Shown: piece by piece, positions 1 to 15,191 of the stretch
Position numbering within the stretch: position 1 is the stretch's first letter
How the letters are laid out: the number at the start of each line of letters is the position of its first letter
Assembly (NCBI RefSeq): GCF_000022085.1
Contig: NC_011894.1
Location: 7,487,001 to 7,551,000 of the forward strand
Length of the DNA stretch: 64,000 bases
Direction: 5' to 3'
Origin: Methylobacterium nodulans ORS 2060
GTDB lineage: Bacteria > Pseudomonadota > Alphaproteobacteria > Rhizobiales > Beijerinckiaceae
Made by a program: the position numbers and the translations under genes
Notes under the pieces: generated by a model
Told to the model about the DNA's origin: nothing
Seen by the model: only the letters and a program-made list of their open reading frames with translations
Databases searched by the model: none

Positions 1-1356
1 CTCCAGCACCGTGGCGCCGATGAGCCAGCGGCCGGGATTGTCGGCCAGGAAGGCGATGCGGGCGGTGCGGCCCTCCAGGAGCTGGAAGGTGTCGAGCCAG
101 TAGGGCTCCCAGCCGTCGTCGAGGGGATGCAGCAGCCGGAAGACGTGGCCGTGCAGGTGCAGCGATTGCGGGAAGGCGGTCTGGTTCGTCAGCGCGAGCA
201 CCACCGCGGTGCCCCGCTTCACCGAGAAGAGCGGCCCCGAACCGGGCGCCCCCGCGGCCCCGTTCACGGTCCAGATCCGGGCGGGGTCGCCCGCATAGGC
301 CGGCGCCACATCCGGCTTCGCCCTGTCGAAGCTCGCCCCGCCCGCGATGGTCAGGTCGCGCCGGAAGGCGTTCTGCAGCTTGATCTCGGGGGGCAGCAGC
401 GGGTTCTCGCCGATGGCCGCCACCGGCGGACGGGCGGGCACCGGCTCGCCCTGCGGCGCCACCACGGCGAGCGGGATCCCCTGCCCGATCAGCGCCATGA
501 CCGTGCCCTTGCCCTCCGTCTCGGTCGGCACGTCGAGGAGCACGTCGTAGCGCGTGCCCGGCGGGAAGGGCAGCGTGGCGCGCAGGGGCTCGAACGTGTC
601 GGTCGGCTGCCCGTCCACCGCCGCGACCCAGACCTTGAGCCCGTCGAAGCGGATGCGCGTCGCCCGCGCGTTGCAGGCATTGGCGAGCCGCAGGCGCAGC
701 CGCGTACCGGGGGCCGCCGCGATCACCTCGGGCACCGGCCGCCCGTTGACCGTGAGCGCATTGCCGAGCCGCCCGGCGCTCGCCGCGAAGGGCACCTGCC
801 CGAAGGCGGCGAGCCTCCCGTCCGGCTCGATGCGCCAGTCCTGCAGCACCAGCGGCAGGTCGCGGTCGACCGCCGGCGCCTTTGTCTCCTCGACGACGAG
901 CAGTCCCGCCAGCCCTCGTCCCGCCGGCTCGCTCGACCCGCCGACGACCAGGGGCCGGATCAACGAGGTGCCGGCATCGGGCGGCGTGAAGGCATAGGTG
1001 AAGCTCGCGCCGGGCGCCACCGGCGCCTGCGTGACGCCGCCCACCCCGTCCATGGCGTTGGCGTTGCGCACCCCGTGCCAATGCAGGGACAGGGGCTTGT
1101 CGGTCCGGTTGTCGAGGCGCAGGCGCAGCATCTCGCCGCGCCGGATCCGCAGCACCGGCGGCGCGGCCTTTCCGTCGAAGGCCCAGACCGGCGTCTCCGG
1201 GGCGGGGTCGGGCCGCAGCCGCGCCGTCGCGCCGCCCGCGCTCAGCACCCTCAGTTCCGGCTCGGGCGTCTGCGCGCGCGGGCGCCCCGCCGGCACGAGG
1301 GCCAGGGCGGCGCCCGCGAGGAGCGCGCGGCGCGTGGGCGGGGAGGACGGCGTCAT
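1..1356 (-). CDS. Degenerate multicopper oxidase family protein (3' end outside window)
   Basis: 452 codons are visible; the C-terminus runs off the window start. The N-terminus carries a twin-arginine type export signal (RRALLAG near residue 9, Ala-rich core, likely cleavage after RPRAQ), so the protein is probably periplasmic. The cupredoxin fold is recognisable by HWHG in domain 1, by HLHGH in the last domain and by NPGRW just before the window edge. Two other ligand motifs are missing. Where the family has GTxWYHSH this protein reads GTSLIRPL, and where it has WxxHCHxxE it reads WLIGATVLE. Those residues normally supply type 1 and type 3 copper ligands, so laccase-type oxidase activity is doubtful. 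It may be a SufI-like structural relative or a protein with a residual copper site. The family call is firm; the function is unknown. Confidence 0.85.
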   Translation of the reverse strand, partial: MTPSSPPTRRALLAGAALALVPAGRPRAQTPEPELRVLSAGGATARLRPDPAPETPVWAFDGKAAPPVLRIRRGEMLRLRLDNRTDKPLSLHWHGVRNANAMDGVGGVTQAPVAPGASFTYAFTPPDAGTSLIRPLVVGGSSEPAGRGLAGLLVVEETKAPAVDRDLPLVLQDWRIEPDGRLAAFGQVPFAASAGRLGNALTVNGRPVPEVIAAAPGTRLRLRLANACNARATRIRFDGLKVWVAAVDGQPTDTFEPLRATLPFPPGTRYDVLLDVPTETEGKGTVMALIGQGIPLAVVAPQGEPVPARPPVAAIGENPLLPPEIKLQNAFRRDLTIAGGASFDRAKPDVAPAYAGDPARIWTVNGAAGAPGSGPLFSVKRGTAVVLALTNQTAFPQSLHLHGHVFRLLHPLDDGWEPYWLDTFQLLEGRTARIAFLADNPGRWLIGATVLE

Positions 1357-1480
1357 GGCACCTCGGCAGGGTTGACGAACGAAGAACCGCTCTTGGCGGT
1401 GCGCCTTGTAGCGGGCGCGGCCGGTTCGCGCGAGCGCCCCGGCCAGGCTTGCGCGAGCGCCTGGGCCGCGCCCAAAATTC

Positions 1481-1511
1481 TTGCTGCGCGCGCGGCGGAG
1501 CATGCTATAGA
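1481..1511 (+). promoter_or_regulatory. Putative sigma-70 type promoter of tRNA-Leu
   Basis: TTGCTG at 1481-1486 and CTATAG at 1505-1510 are separated by 18 bp, about 40 bp before the mature tRNA. This is the only AT-containing box pair in a very GC-rich stretch. The assignment is inference from consensus similarity. Confidence 0.45.
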
Positions 1512-1551
1512 GCGCCGCCCGAGCGCCGCGGCGATCCCGGGCGCGCGCGTT

Positions 1552-1636
1552 GCGGGCGTGGCGGAACTGGTAGACGCGCTGGATTTAGGTTCCAGTGACG
1601 AGAGTCGTGGGGGTTCGAGCCCCTCCGCCCGCACCA
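1552..1636 (+). tRNA. tRNA-Leu (anticodon UAG)
   Basis: An 85-nt cloverleaf can be folded. The acceptor stem GCGGGCG pairs with CGCCCGC (1626-1632), followed by discriminator A and an encoded CCA at 1634-1636. The D arm contains ACTGGTAGAC. The anticodon stem is CTGGA/TCCAG around loop TTTAGGT, giving anticodon TAG. There is a long variable arm, as expected of a class II leucine tRNA, and a T arm with GTTCGAGC. It reads CUA/CUG codons, the latter very common in this genome. It sits 173 bp upstream of tig. Confidence 0.96.
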
Positions 1637-1809
1637 CTTTCGCCAGGCAGAACGCCGCGGGGTGATACACGCCGCAAGGCGACACGACGGATTGGCTTTT
1701 CACATCAGGGCCGGCCCGCCAGACTGACGGTTCCCGTCGCACGGCACCTCTCTCGACGCCGTCCGGGACCCGCAGGCGGTCCGGATTCGAAAGAGGCGGA
1801 ACGACGACG

Positions 1810-3231
1810 ATGCAGGTGACCGAGACCAAGTCCGAAGGGCTGATGCGCGAGTTCCAGGTGGTGCTCGCCGCGGCCGAACTCGAGGATCGGCTGGCGACCG
1901 AACTCGCCGGCCTCAAGGACAAGGTCCAGCTGAAGGGCTTCCGTCCCGGCAAGGTGCCGGTCGCCCATCTGCGCCGCGTCTACGGCCGCTCGATCATGGC
2001 CGACGTCGTGCAGAACGCCGTCAACGAGGCCAACCAGAAGATCCTCGAGGAGAACAAGCTCAAGCTCGCCCTCGAGCCCCGGATCGAGATGCCGGAGGAC
2101 AAGGCCGAGATCGAGAAGGCGCTCGACGCCAAGGCCGACCTCTCCTTCAAGGTCGCCCTCGAGGTGATGCCGACCTTCGACCTCGTCGATCATTCCGACA
2201 TCACCCTGACGAAGCCCGTCGCCGCGGTCGCCGACGAGGAGGTCGATGCCGCGCTCACCCGCATGGCCGAGCAGAACCGCTCCTATTCGGACCGGCCGGA
2301 GGGCGCCGCCGCCGAGACCGGCGACCGGGTGGTGATCGACTTCGTCGGACGCATCGACGGCGAGGTCTTCCAGGGCGGCAGCGCCGAGGACGCGAATCTC
2401 GACCTCGGCTCCAACACCTTCATCCCGGGCTTCGAGGACCAGCTCCTGGGCGCCAAGGCGGGCGAGCAGCGCACCGTCACGGTGACCTTCCCGCAGGACT
2501 ATCCGGCCGAGCAGCTCGCCGGCAAGGAAGCCGTCTTCGATGTGACCGTGAAGGCCGTGCAGGCGCCGGGCGAGGCCACGATCGACGACGAGCTCGCCAA
2601 GACCTTCGGGCTCGAGAGCCTCGATAAGCTCAAGGAGGCGGTCCGCACCTCGCTCTCCGCCGAGCTCGACGCGCAGTCCCGCCGCCGGGTCAAGAAGGCG
2701 CTCCTCGACGCGCTGGACAGCCGCTACGCCTTCGATCTGCCCCCGACCCTGGTGCACCAGGAATTCGCGGCGGTGTGGGCGCAGGTCGAGAACGACCTGA
2801 AGAGCCGCGGCAAGAGCTTCGAGGACGAGGGCACCACCGAGGAGAAGGCGCAGAGCGAGTACCGCCGAATCGCCGAGCGCCGGGTGCGCCTCGGGCTGGT
2901 GCTTGCGCAGGTGGGCGAGAGTGCCGATATCAAGGTGCCGGACGAGGAGGTGAACCAGGCGCTCATTGCCCGGCTGCGCCAGTTCCCGGGGCGCGAGCGC
3001 GAGGTCTACGACTTCTACCGCAAGAACCCCCAGGCCATGGCCGAGCTGCGGGCGCCCCTGTTCGAGGAGAAGGTGGTTGACCACGTTCTCGGGCAGGTCA
3101 AACTCGTCGAGGAGCCCGTCTCCAAGGAGGCGCTGTTCGCCGACGACGAGGACGAGGCGGCGCCTGCCGCCGAGACCGCGTCCGAGGCCGGCGCGTCCCC
3201 GGAGACCAAGACTGAGACCAGCGCGGCCTGA
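1810..3231 (+). CDS. tig: Trigger factor, ribosome-associated chaperone / PPIase
   Basis: This chaperone docks on the ribosome exit tunnel and folds nascent chains. The N-terminal ribosome-binding domain has the signature GFRPGKVP at about residues 43-50. An FKBP-type prolyl isomerase domain follows at about 165-250 ([15 protein letters not shown] and [13 protein letters not shown]), and then the helical C-terminal substrate-binding arms. At 473 residues it is longer than the 432 of E. coli, the excess being an acidic Ala/Glu-rich tail. The start is the ATG 9 bp after an AAAGAGG-type ribosome binding site. It heads the conserved tig-clpP-clpX-lon block. Confidence 0.97.
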
Positions 3232-3345
3232 TCCGGCCCCGTGGCCCTGCCGGGCGGCGGACCGGGCGGGCCCGGAGGGCTCAACCATTCGCCGACCCCC
3301 GGCCGCAGCGGCGCGGCCGGGCTTCCTAGCACCAGGGCCACCCCG

Positions 3346-3975
3346 ATGAGAGACCCCGTCGAATTCTACAACAGCGCGCTCGTCCCCATGGTGGTCGAGC
3401 AGTCGAGCCGCGGCGAGCGCGCCTTCGACATCTACTCGCGCCTGCTGCGCGAGCGCATCATCTTCCTGACCGGGCCGGTCGAGGACTACTCCGCCTCGCT
3501 CATCGTGGCGCAGCTGCTGTTCCTCGAAGCCGAGAACCCGAAGAAGGAGATCTCCTTCTACATCAACTCGCCGGGCGGCGTGGTGACCTCGGGCCTGTCG
3601 ATCTACGACACGATGCAGTTCATCCGCTGCCCCGTGGCGACCCTCTGCGTCGGCCAGGCCGCGTCGATGGGCTCCCTGCTGCTCGCCGCGGGCGAGCCCG
3701 GCCATCGCTTCGCGCTCCCGAACGCCCGCATCATGGTCCACCAGCCCTCCGGCGGCTTCCAGGGCCAGGCCACCGACATCCTGATCCACGCCCGCGAGAT
3801 CGAGGCCCTCAAGCGGCGCCTCAACGAGATCTACGTCAAGCACACGGGCCGGGACTACGACACGATCGAGCTGGGCCTGGAGCGCGACAACTTCATGACC
3901 GCGGACGCCGCCCGGGAGTGGGGCCTCATCGACGAGGTACTCCAGAAGCGCGCGGAGGCCAGTCCGGCCGCCTGA
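3346..3975 (+). CDS. clpP: ATP-dependent Clp protease proteolytic subunit
   Basis: Serine peptidase subunit that forms the ClpP tetradecamer and degrades substrates delivered by ClpX or ClpA. The nucleophile lies in GQAASMGS (Ser about 107) and the histidine in MVHQPSGG (His about 132). The 209 residues match the family. An in-frame ATG at 3241 would add a 35-residue Gly/Pro-rich leader, but homology begins at [12 protein letters not shown], so I start at 3346. It lies 114 bp after tig and 244 bp before clpX. Confidence 0.97.
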   Translation: MRDPVEFYNSALVPMVVEQSSRGERAFDIYSRLLRERIIFLTGPVEDYSASLIVAQLLFLEAENPKKEISFYINSPGGVVTSGLSIYDTMQFIRCPVATLCVGQAASMGSLLLAAGEPGHRFALPNARIMVHQPSGGFQGQATDILIHAREIEALKRRLNEIYVKHTGRDYDTIELGLERDNFMTADAAREWGLIDEVLQKRAEASPAA

Positions 3976-4219
3976 TCCGGAACGGTCACGGCCCCTGACG
4001 GATTAACGATCCCACAGGCGATGCGGCCTTTTGGCGAGGCCGTGTCGCTTCCGTGGGATTGATCCGGAGGTGGCTGCGTGTTTGCATTGTGGTTCTGCGT
4101 CGGACACCCGACGTGCGTGCGGCGAAGGCGGTGACTGTTTCTTTAGCCGGGTGTCACTATCTAGAGGGACGTGGCCCTCGCCCTTTGCGACGGGGCCCGT
4201 CGGGGACTTGGAGACCCAT

Positions 4220-5491
<1,272 letters not shown>

Positions 5492-5498
5492 CGGTTCC

Positions 5499-5530
5499 GA
5501 AGGCCGCCGCATTCGCGGCGGCCTTCTCTG
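5499..5530 (+). terminator. Intrinsic terminator after clpX
   Basis: A 12-bp perfect stem GAAGGCCGCCGC / GCGGCGGCCTTC with loop ATTC (5499-5526) is followed by a T-rich TCTG. It separates clpX from lon, implying that lon has its own promoter in 5531-5756. Confidence 0.8.
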
Positions 5531-5756
5531 TCTCGACTCCCATGCGGCCGGGGTGGCACGGCGCTTGAAAGAAGCAATGCGCAGAACCACCTGAGAGCAG
5601 AACGCGGCGGCCGCATGCTCACTCGGAGGTGCGGTGCCGCGGCCCGGCCGCTCCCTCCTCCGACCCCTGCGGCCCGGTCGGCCCCCCGTCTCGCGTGCTT
5701 CTCGCCGAACTTCGAAGGCGCGAGACGTCGGGAGTCACCATCAAGGAAGTCAGTCA

Positions 5757-8177
<2,421 letters not shown>

Positions 8178-8202
8178 CCGGCTGATCGCAGCGGATACGA
8201 AC

Positions 8203-8237
8203 AAGGCCCCGGACGGCGACGTCCGGGGCCTTTCTCG
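8203..8237 (+). terminator. Intrinsic terminator after lon
   Basis: A 12-bp perfect stem AAGGCCCCGGAC / GTCCGGGGCCTT encloses loop GGCGAC and is followed by TTCTCG. It starts 26 bp after the lon stop codon. Confidence 0.85.
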
Positions 8238-8263
8238 TCGGGCTGTGGCGGCTTATGGCTGTG

Positions 8264-8462
8264 GCGCGGGGAACCCCTCTCCCGAGTGGGAGAGGGGCAG
8301 GGGTGAGGGTGCTACGCTTCAGAACAAGACACTGAACAAGACACTGAGCGTCGCGCTGGCCGCGGCACGGGTCAGGGTCTTTGCTGTACCCGTCTCCACC
8401 CTCACCCCTACCCCTCTCCCACTCGGGAGAGGGGATCCCGTGCCCTCTTGTCTGCGAACGGA

Positions 8463-8480
<18 letters not shown>
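8264..8480. repeat. Interspersed palindromic repeat, CTCTCCC-tail type, copy 1
   Basis: Arms GGGGAACCCCTCTCCC... and ...GGGAGAGGGGATCCCG point at each other, each followed inward by GGGGTGAGGGT or its complement. The centre of about 90 bp contains a direct repeat (AACAAGACACTG twice). The right end carries the head module ending GAACGGATCAACCGGAAGCCG. The head lies inside the last codons of nnr, so nnr takes its final residues and TGA stop from the repeat. Related copies are at 12106-12187 and 54275-54550. Confidence 0.8.
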
Positions 8481-10489
<2,009 letters not shown>

Positions 10490-10599
10490 TTTCCCGGTCC
10501 GCCTGACCTCCACCCGAATTCAGACCGTCCCCTCGCCCCAGCGGGGGGTGCGGATTTGCGACGGCCCGAGCGCCGATTCTAGGAAGGGGTCCAAAGGGA

Positions 10600-12012
10600 A
10601 TGGCCAAGACTGCCACGGAAGTCCTTAAGGAAATTAAGGACAACGACGTCAAGTACGTCGACTTCCGCTTCACCGATCCGCGGGGCAAGTGGCAGCACGT
10701 CACCTTCGACGTGTCGCTCGTGGACGAGGACATCTTTGCGGAAGGCACGATGTTCGACGGTTCGTCGATTGCCGGATGGAAGGCGATCAACGAGTCCGAC
10801 ATGCTGCTGATGCCCGACCCGGCGACGGCCTGCATGGACCCGTTCTTCTCGGCCGCGACGATGTCGATCGTCTGCGACGTGCTGGAGCCGGCCACCGGCG
10901 AGCCCTACGGCCGCGATCCCCGCGGCATCGCCAAGAAGGCCGAGGCCTTCGTGAAGGCGAGCGGCATCGGCGACGCCATCTTCGTCGGCCCCGAGGCCGA
11001 GTTCTTCGTCTTCGACGACGTGCGCTTCTCGGCCGATCCCTACAACACCGGCTTCCGGCTCGATTCGGTCGAGCTGCCGATCAACGGCCAGACCGAATAC
11101 GAGGGCGGCAACCTCGGCCATCGCATCCAGACCAAGGCCGGCTACTTCCCGGTGCCGCCGCAGGATTCGGCCCAGGACATGCGCGGCGAGATGCTGGCCG
11201 CCATGCAGTCCATGGGCGTCAAGGTCGAGAAGCACCACCACGAGGTGGCGTCGGCCCAGCACGAACTCGGCATGAAGTTCGACACGCTGACGCTGATGGC
11301 CGACCATATGCAGATCTATAAGTACTGCATCCACAACGTCGCCCAGAGCTACGGCAAGACCGCGACCTTCATGCCGAAGCCGGTCTATGGCGACAACGGG
11401 TCGGGCATGCACGTCCACCAGTCGATCTGGAAGGAAGGCAAGCCGGTCTTCGCGGGCAACAAGTATGCCGACCTGAGCCAGGAATGCCTCTGGTACATCG
11501 GCGGCATCATCAAGCACGCCAAGGCGCTCAACGCCTTCACCAACCCGTCGACCAACTCCTACAAGCGGCTGGTCCCGGGCTACGAGGCTCCGGTGCTGCT
11601 GGCCTATTCGGCCCGCAACCGCTCGGCCTCCTGCCGCATCCCGTGGACGACGTCGCCGAAGGCCAAGCGCGTCGAGGTGCGCTTCCCCGACCCGATGGCG
11701 AACCCCTACCTCGCCTTCGCCGCGATGGTGATGGCCGGCATGGACGGGATCGCCAACAAGATCGATCCCGGGCCGGCCATGGACAAGGACCTCTACGACC
11801 TGCCGCCCGCGGAGCTCAAGGAGATCCCGACCGTCTGCGGCTCGCTGCGCGAGGCGCTGAACTGCCTCGACGCGGACCGCGAGTTCCTCAAGGCGGGCGG
11901 CGTCTTCAACGATGACTTCATCGACTCGTTCATCGAGCTGAAGATGACCGAGGTGCTGCGCTTCGAGATGACGCCGCACCCGATCGAGTTCGTGCACTAT
12001 TACTCGCTCTGA
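10600..12012 (+). CDS. glnA: Glutamine synthetase, type I
   Basis: Catalyses ATP-dependent formation of glutamine from glutamate and ammonium as a dodecamer. Visible signatures are [10 protein letters not shown] near the N-terminus, the ATP-binding [16 protein letters not shown] segment, and the adenylylation site Tyr at about 399 in DLYDLPPAE. This puts it in the GSI-beta class that is switched off by GlnE under PII control. The 470 residues match the family. The ATG is preceded by AGGAAGGGG about 15 bp upstream. A strong terminator follows 24 bp after the stop. Confidence 0.98.
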   Translation: MAKTATEVLKEIKDNDVKYVDFRFTDPRGKWQHVTFDVSLVDEDIFAEGTMFDGSSIAGWKAINESDMLLMPDPATACMDPFFSAATMSIVCDVLEPATGEPYGRDPRGIAKKAEAFVKASGIGDAIFVGPEAEFFVFDDVRFSADPYNTGFRLDSVELPINGQTEYEGGNLGHRIQTKAGYFPVPPQDSAQDMRGEMLAAMQSMGVKVEKHHHEVASAQHELGMKFDTLTLMADHMQIYKYCIHNVAQSYGKTATFMPKPVYGDNGSGMHVHQSIWKEGKPVFAGNKYADLSQECLWYIGGIIKHAKALNAFTNPSTNSYKRLVPGYEAPVLLAYSARNRSASCRIPWTTSPKAKRVEVRFPDPMANPYLAFAAMVMAGMDGIANKIDPGPAMDKDLYDLPPAELKEIPTVCGSLREALNCLDADREFLKAGGVFNDDFIDSFIELKMTEVLRFEMTPHPIEFVHYYSL

Positions 12013-12036
12013 GCCGATCTCAGGATTGCCGCAACG

Positions 12037-12066
12037 AAGGGCCGGAGCGATCCGGCCCTTTTCTTT
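12037..12066 (+). terminator. Intrinsic terminator after glnA
   Basis: A 10-bp perfect stem AAGGGCCGGA / TCCGGCCCTT with tetraloop GCGA is followed by TTCTTT. Confidence 0.88.
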
Positions 12067-12105
12067 GACGCGATGGCCGTGGGCCATTGGTCGGGTTCTA
12101 AATGG

Positions 12106-12187
12106 ACGCGGGGAACCCCTCTGCCGCACGGGAGAGGGGTTCCCCGCGCGGACTTGTCTCTGAACAGATCAACCGCAAGCCGTATCA
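12106..12187. repeat. Interspersed palindromic repeat, CTCTCCC-tail type, copy 2 (short form)
   Basis: Hairpin arms CGGGGAACCCCTCT and GAGAGGGGTTCCCCG surround GCCGCACGG. The head module follows in the same order as in copy 1 (CTTGTCTCTGAACAGATCAACCGCAAGCCGTAT, read here in pieces with three substitutions). The remainder of the glnA-rnr gap, 12188-12390, is GC-rich and I see no gene in it. Confidence 0.75.
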
Positions 12188-12390
12188 CCCCTCTCCCGGG
12201 CGCATGCAGCGCCAGCGGAAGCTGGCCCTCCCCGCCACCCCGGCGGCGGCCGCGGTTGCTCGCGAGGGCCCGGGATCCCATATCCGGTGAAGAGGTTAGA
12301 CCCTCGCGGGGCCGGAGGGTGTCGCGGAGCCGGTCGTCGCTCGCCCAAACCTGCTTCCCCCCAAGTCTCCGCTCCCTCTGAGTCTCTCCC

Positions 12391-14679
12391 TTGGCCAAAC
12401 GCACTGCCCCGAAAGCCGACCACGGCGCCCTTCCGTCCCGCGAGGCCGTCCTCGCCTTCATCGCGGAGGCGACCACCAAGGTCGGCAAGCGCGAGATCGC
12501 CAAGGCCTTCGGCCTCAAGGGGGCCGACAGGCTCGAGCTCAAGCGCATGCTCGCCGAGCTCAAGGAGGAGGGAATCGTCGAAAAGGACCGTTCCGGCCTG
12601 CGCAAGGCCGGGCGCCTGCCGCCAGTCCTCGTCGCCGATATCGATGCGCGCGACCGCGACGGCGAGTTGCTGGCGAGCCCCGCCCAGTGGGATCCGGAGG
12701 CCGGCCCTGCCCCGAAGATTCTCGTCATGATGCCCCGCGGGCGGCGCTCCGGCGCGCTGCCCGCGCCCGGCATCGGCGACCGCGCGCTGCTGCGCGTCGA
12801 GCCCGACCGGGAGGCCCCCGGCCGCTATATCGGCCGCGTCGTCAAGGTCATCGGCCGCAACAAGGCCGAGGTGCTCGGCGTCTACCGCGCCCTGGAGAAG
12901 GGCGGCGGACGCGTCCTGCCCGTCGACAAGCGCGCGCAAGGCCGCGAGATCGCGATTCCGGCCGGCCAGGAGGGCGAGGCGCGCGACGGCGACCTCGTCA
13001 GCGTGGCGCTCGCCCGCGAGGGGCGCCTCGGCCTGCCGCAGGGCCGCGTGAAGGAGCGGCTCGGCGCGATCAGTTCCGAGAAGGCCGTCAGCCTCATCGC
13101 GCTCCACGCTCACGGCATCCCGCATGTCTTCCCCCGGGAGGTGCTGGCCGAGGCCGAGCGCGCGGCGTCGGCCGGGATGGAGAATCGCGAGGATTGGCGT
13201 GACGAGCCCCTCGTCACCATCGATCCGCCGGACGCCAAGGACCACGACGACGCGGTCAGGGCGGTGCCGGACCCGGATCCGGCCAATGCCGGCGGCTTCC
13301 TCGTTACGGTCGCCATCGCGGATGTCGCCGCCTATGTGCGGCCGGGCAGCCCCCTCGACCGCGAGGCGCTCGCGCGCGGCAACTCGGTCTATTTCCCCGA
13401 CCGGGTCGTGCCGATGCTGCCGGAGCGGATCTCGAACGACCTCTGCTCCCTGCGCCCCGGCGAGGACCGGCCGGCCCTGGCGGTTCGCCTCGTCATCGGC
13501 GCGGATGGGCGCAAGAAGCGCCACAGCTTCCACCGGGTGATGATGCGCTCGGCGGCGAAGCTCGCCTATGCGCAGGCGCAAGCGGCGATCGAGGGGCAGC
13601 CGGATGCGGTCACCCTCCCGCTCCTGGAGCCGAGCTTACGCCCGCTCTGGGCGGCGTATCGGCTGATGGCGAGGGCGCGCGACGCCCGCGGCCCCCTCGC
13701 CCTCGACCTGCCCGAGCGCAAGGTGATCCTCGATGCCGAAGGCGGCGTCGACCGGGTCGTCGTGCCCGAGCGGCTGGAGGCACATCGCCTCATCGAGGAG
13801 TTCATGATCCAGGCCAACGTCGCCGCCGCGGAGACGCTGGAGGAGAAGGCCCAGGCGCTGATCTACCGCGTGCACGACGAGCCCTCGCTCGAGAAGATGC
13901 GGGCGCTCGGCGAGGTCCTGGCCTCGATCGGCATCAAGCTGCCCAAGGAAGGGGTGCTGCGCCCCTCCCTGTTCAACCGCATCCTCGGCCTCGTCGACGG
14001 CACCGAGCATCAGGTCTTCATCAACGAGGTCATCCTCCGGTCGCAGGCCCAAGCGGTCTATGCGCCGGAGAATGTCGGACATTTCGGGCTGGCGTTGCGC
14101 CGCTACGCCCATTTCACCTCGCCGATCCGGCGCTATGCCGACCTCGTCGTGCACCGGGCGCTGATCCGGGCGCTCCGCCTCGGCCCGGACGGGCTGCCCG
14201 ACATGGGGACGGGCGAACTCGCCGAGATCGGCCAGCAGATCTCCATGGCCGAGCGCCGCGCCATGGCGGCGGAGCGCGAGACCATCGACCGGCTGATCGC
14301 CCAGCACCTCGCCGACCGCGTCGGGGCCACCTTCGCGGGCCAGATCTCCGGCGCCACCCGCGCCGGGCTGTTCGTGAAGCTCGACGAGACCGGCGCCGAC
14401 GGCTTCGTGCCGGTCTCGAGTCTCGGGGCGGATTACTTCCGCCTCGAGGAGGGGCGGCACGCCCTCGTCGGCGAGCGCACGGGCGAGACCTTCCGGCTCG
14501 GCGACCGGATCACGGTGCGGCTCGTGGAAGCAGCCCCCGTTGCAGGCGCCTTGCGCTTCGAAGTGGTATCGGAGGGTGCACGCGGCGCGCCGGCGCCGCG
14601 CCGGGGTGGCCTGCGCAAGGGGCGCGCGCTGCCGGAGCGTCGCGAGGGCCTGGCCAAGCGAAGGGGGAAGCGGGCATGA
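12391..14679 (+). CDS. rnr: Ribonuclease R
   Basis: 3'-5' exoribonuclease acting on structured RNA in the cytoplasm. The order is an N-terminal winged helix (LAFIAEATTKVGKREIAKAF, about 27-46), OB/cold-shock domains, an RNB catalytic domain with the acidic metal-binding cluster IDPPDAKDHDDAV at about 277-289, and an S1 domain near the C-terminus (about 640-720), then a basic tail. The start is TTG. No better ATG exists upstream in frame, and the N-terminal motif begins soon after MAKRTAPK. The stop overlaps the next gene (ATGA at 14676), suggesting translational coupling. Confidence 0.94.
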   Translation: MAKRTAPKADHGALPSREAVLAFIAEATTKVGKREIAKAFGLKGADRLELKRMLAELKEEGIVEKDRSGLRKAGRLPPVLVADIDARDRDGELLASPAQWDPEAGPAPKILVMMPRGRRSGALPAPGIGDRALLRVEPDREAPGRYIGRVVKVIGRNKAEVLGVYRALEKGGGRVLPVDKRAQGREIAIPAGQEGEARDGDLVSVALAREGRLGLPQGRVKERLGAISSEKAVSLIALHAHGIPHVFPREVLAEAERAASAGMENREDWRDEPLVTIDPPDAKDHDDAVRAVPDPDPANAGGFLVTVAIADVAAYVRPGSPLDREALARGNSVYFPDRVVPMLPERISNDLCSLRPGEDRPALAVRLVIGADGRKKRHSFHRVMMRSAAKLAYAQAQAAIEGQPDAVTLPLLEPSLRPLWAAYRLMARARDARGPLALDLPERKVILDAEGGVDRVVVPERLEAHRLIEEFMIQANVAAAETLEEKAQALIYRVHDEPSLEKMRALGEVLASIGIKLPKEGVLRPSLFNRILGLVDGTEHQVFINEVILRSQAQAVYAPENVGHFGLALRRYAHFTSPIRRYADLVVHRALIRALRLGPDGLPDMGTGELAEIGQQISMAERRAMAAERETIDRLIAQHLADRVGATFAGQISGATRAGLFVKLDETGADGFVPVSSLGADYFRLEEGRHALVGERTGETFRLGDRITVRLVEAAPVAGALRFEVVSEGARGAPAPRRGGLRKGRALPERREGLAKRRGKRA

Positions 14680-15191
14680 TCGAGATCGACGGCAGGGCCA
14701 CCCCTGCGGCGATGCCCACGGAGGAGGTGCCCTGGTACCTCGCCATGGCGCGGGGTTTTCGCAATCGCTGCCCGCATTGCGGGCAGGGCCGCGTCTTCGG
14801 ACGCTTCCTCAAGGTACGCGACGCCTGCGAGTCCTGCGGCACCGAGCTGCATCATCACCGGGCCGATGACCTGCCGCCCTATCTGGTGATCTTCATCGTC
14901 GGCCACCTCATCGGCCTCGGGATCCTGGAAAGCCAGATGCGCTTCGAGGACATCCCGCTCTGGTTCGAGCTCGCCTTCTGGCCGGCCGCGACCCTGGCCC
15001 TAGCGCTCGCCCTGCTCCAGCCCGTGAAGGGCGCGGTGGTCGGGCTGCAATACGGTCTTGGCATGCATGGCTTTGCCGCGATACGCCGCAGGCGGGCCGA
15101 GACGAGCCCGGGCGGGGAGACACGGGATGGCGCGCGCGACGGCCGGGACGATGGACAGCGGGGCCATGCCCCCGATCTCCGCCGCGCGTGA
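14676..15191 (+). CDS. DUF983 family zinc-ribbon membrane protein
   Basis: 171 residues of unknown function. A zinc ribbon near residues 32-55 (RCPHCGQGRVFGRFL and CESCGTEL) is followed by two hydrophobic segments, about residues 68-88 and 98-118, which probably cross the inner membrane, and then a charged C-terminal tail. It overlaps rnr by 4 bp and the following NUDIX gene by about 65 bp in another frame. This rnr-DUF983-NUDIX order is recurrent in Hyphomicrobiales as far as I know. The charged tail sits where the NUDIX gene begins, so its length may be flexible. Confidence 0.85.
   Translation: MIEIDGRATPAAMPTEEVPWYLAMARGFRNRCPHCGQGRVFGRFLKVRDACESCGTELHHHRADDLPPYLVIFIVGHLIGLGILESQMRFEDIPLWFELAFWPAATLALALALLQPVKGAVVGLQYGLGMHGFAAIRRRRAETSPGGETRDGARDGRDDGQRGHAPDLRRA

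Noticed and set aside
1353..1952. Minus-strand frame running across the tRNA-Leu and into tig
   Set aside because: It would read antisense through the tRNA and the tig start and has no recognisable domain.
3229..3982. TGATCCGG at the tig and clpP stop codons as further repeat copies
   Set aside because: Only eight bases match the head module and nothing downstream does. TGATCCGG is short enough to recur by chance here, so these were not counted.
5564..5590. CTTGAAA upstream of lon as a heat-shock (RpoH) promoter
   Set aside because: The -35-like CTTGAA is good, but I could not find a convincing CCATNT-type -10 box at the right spacing.
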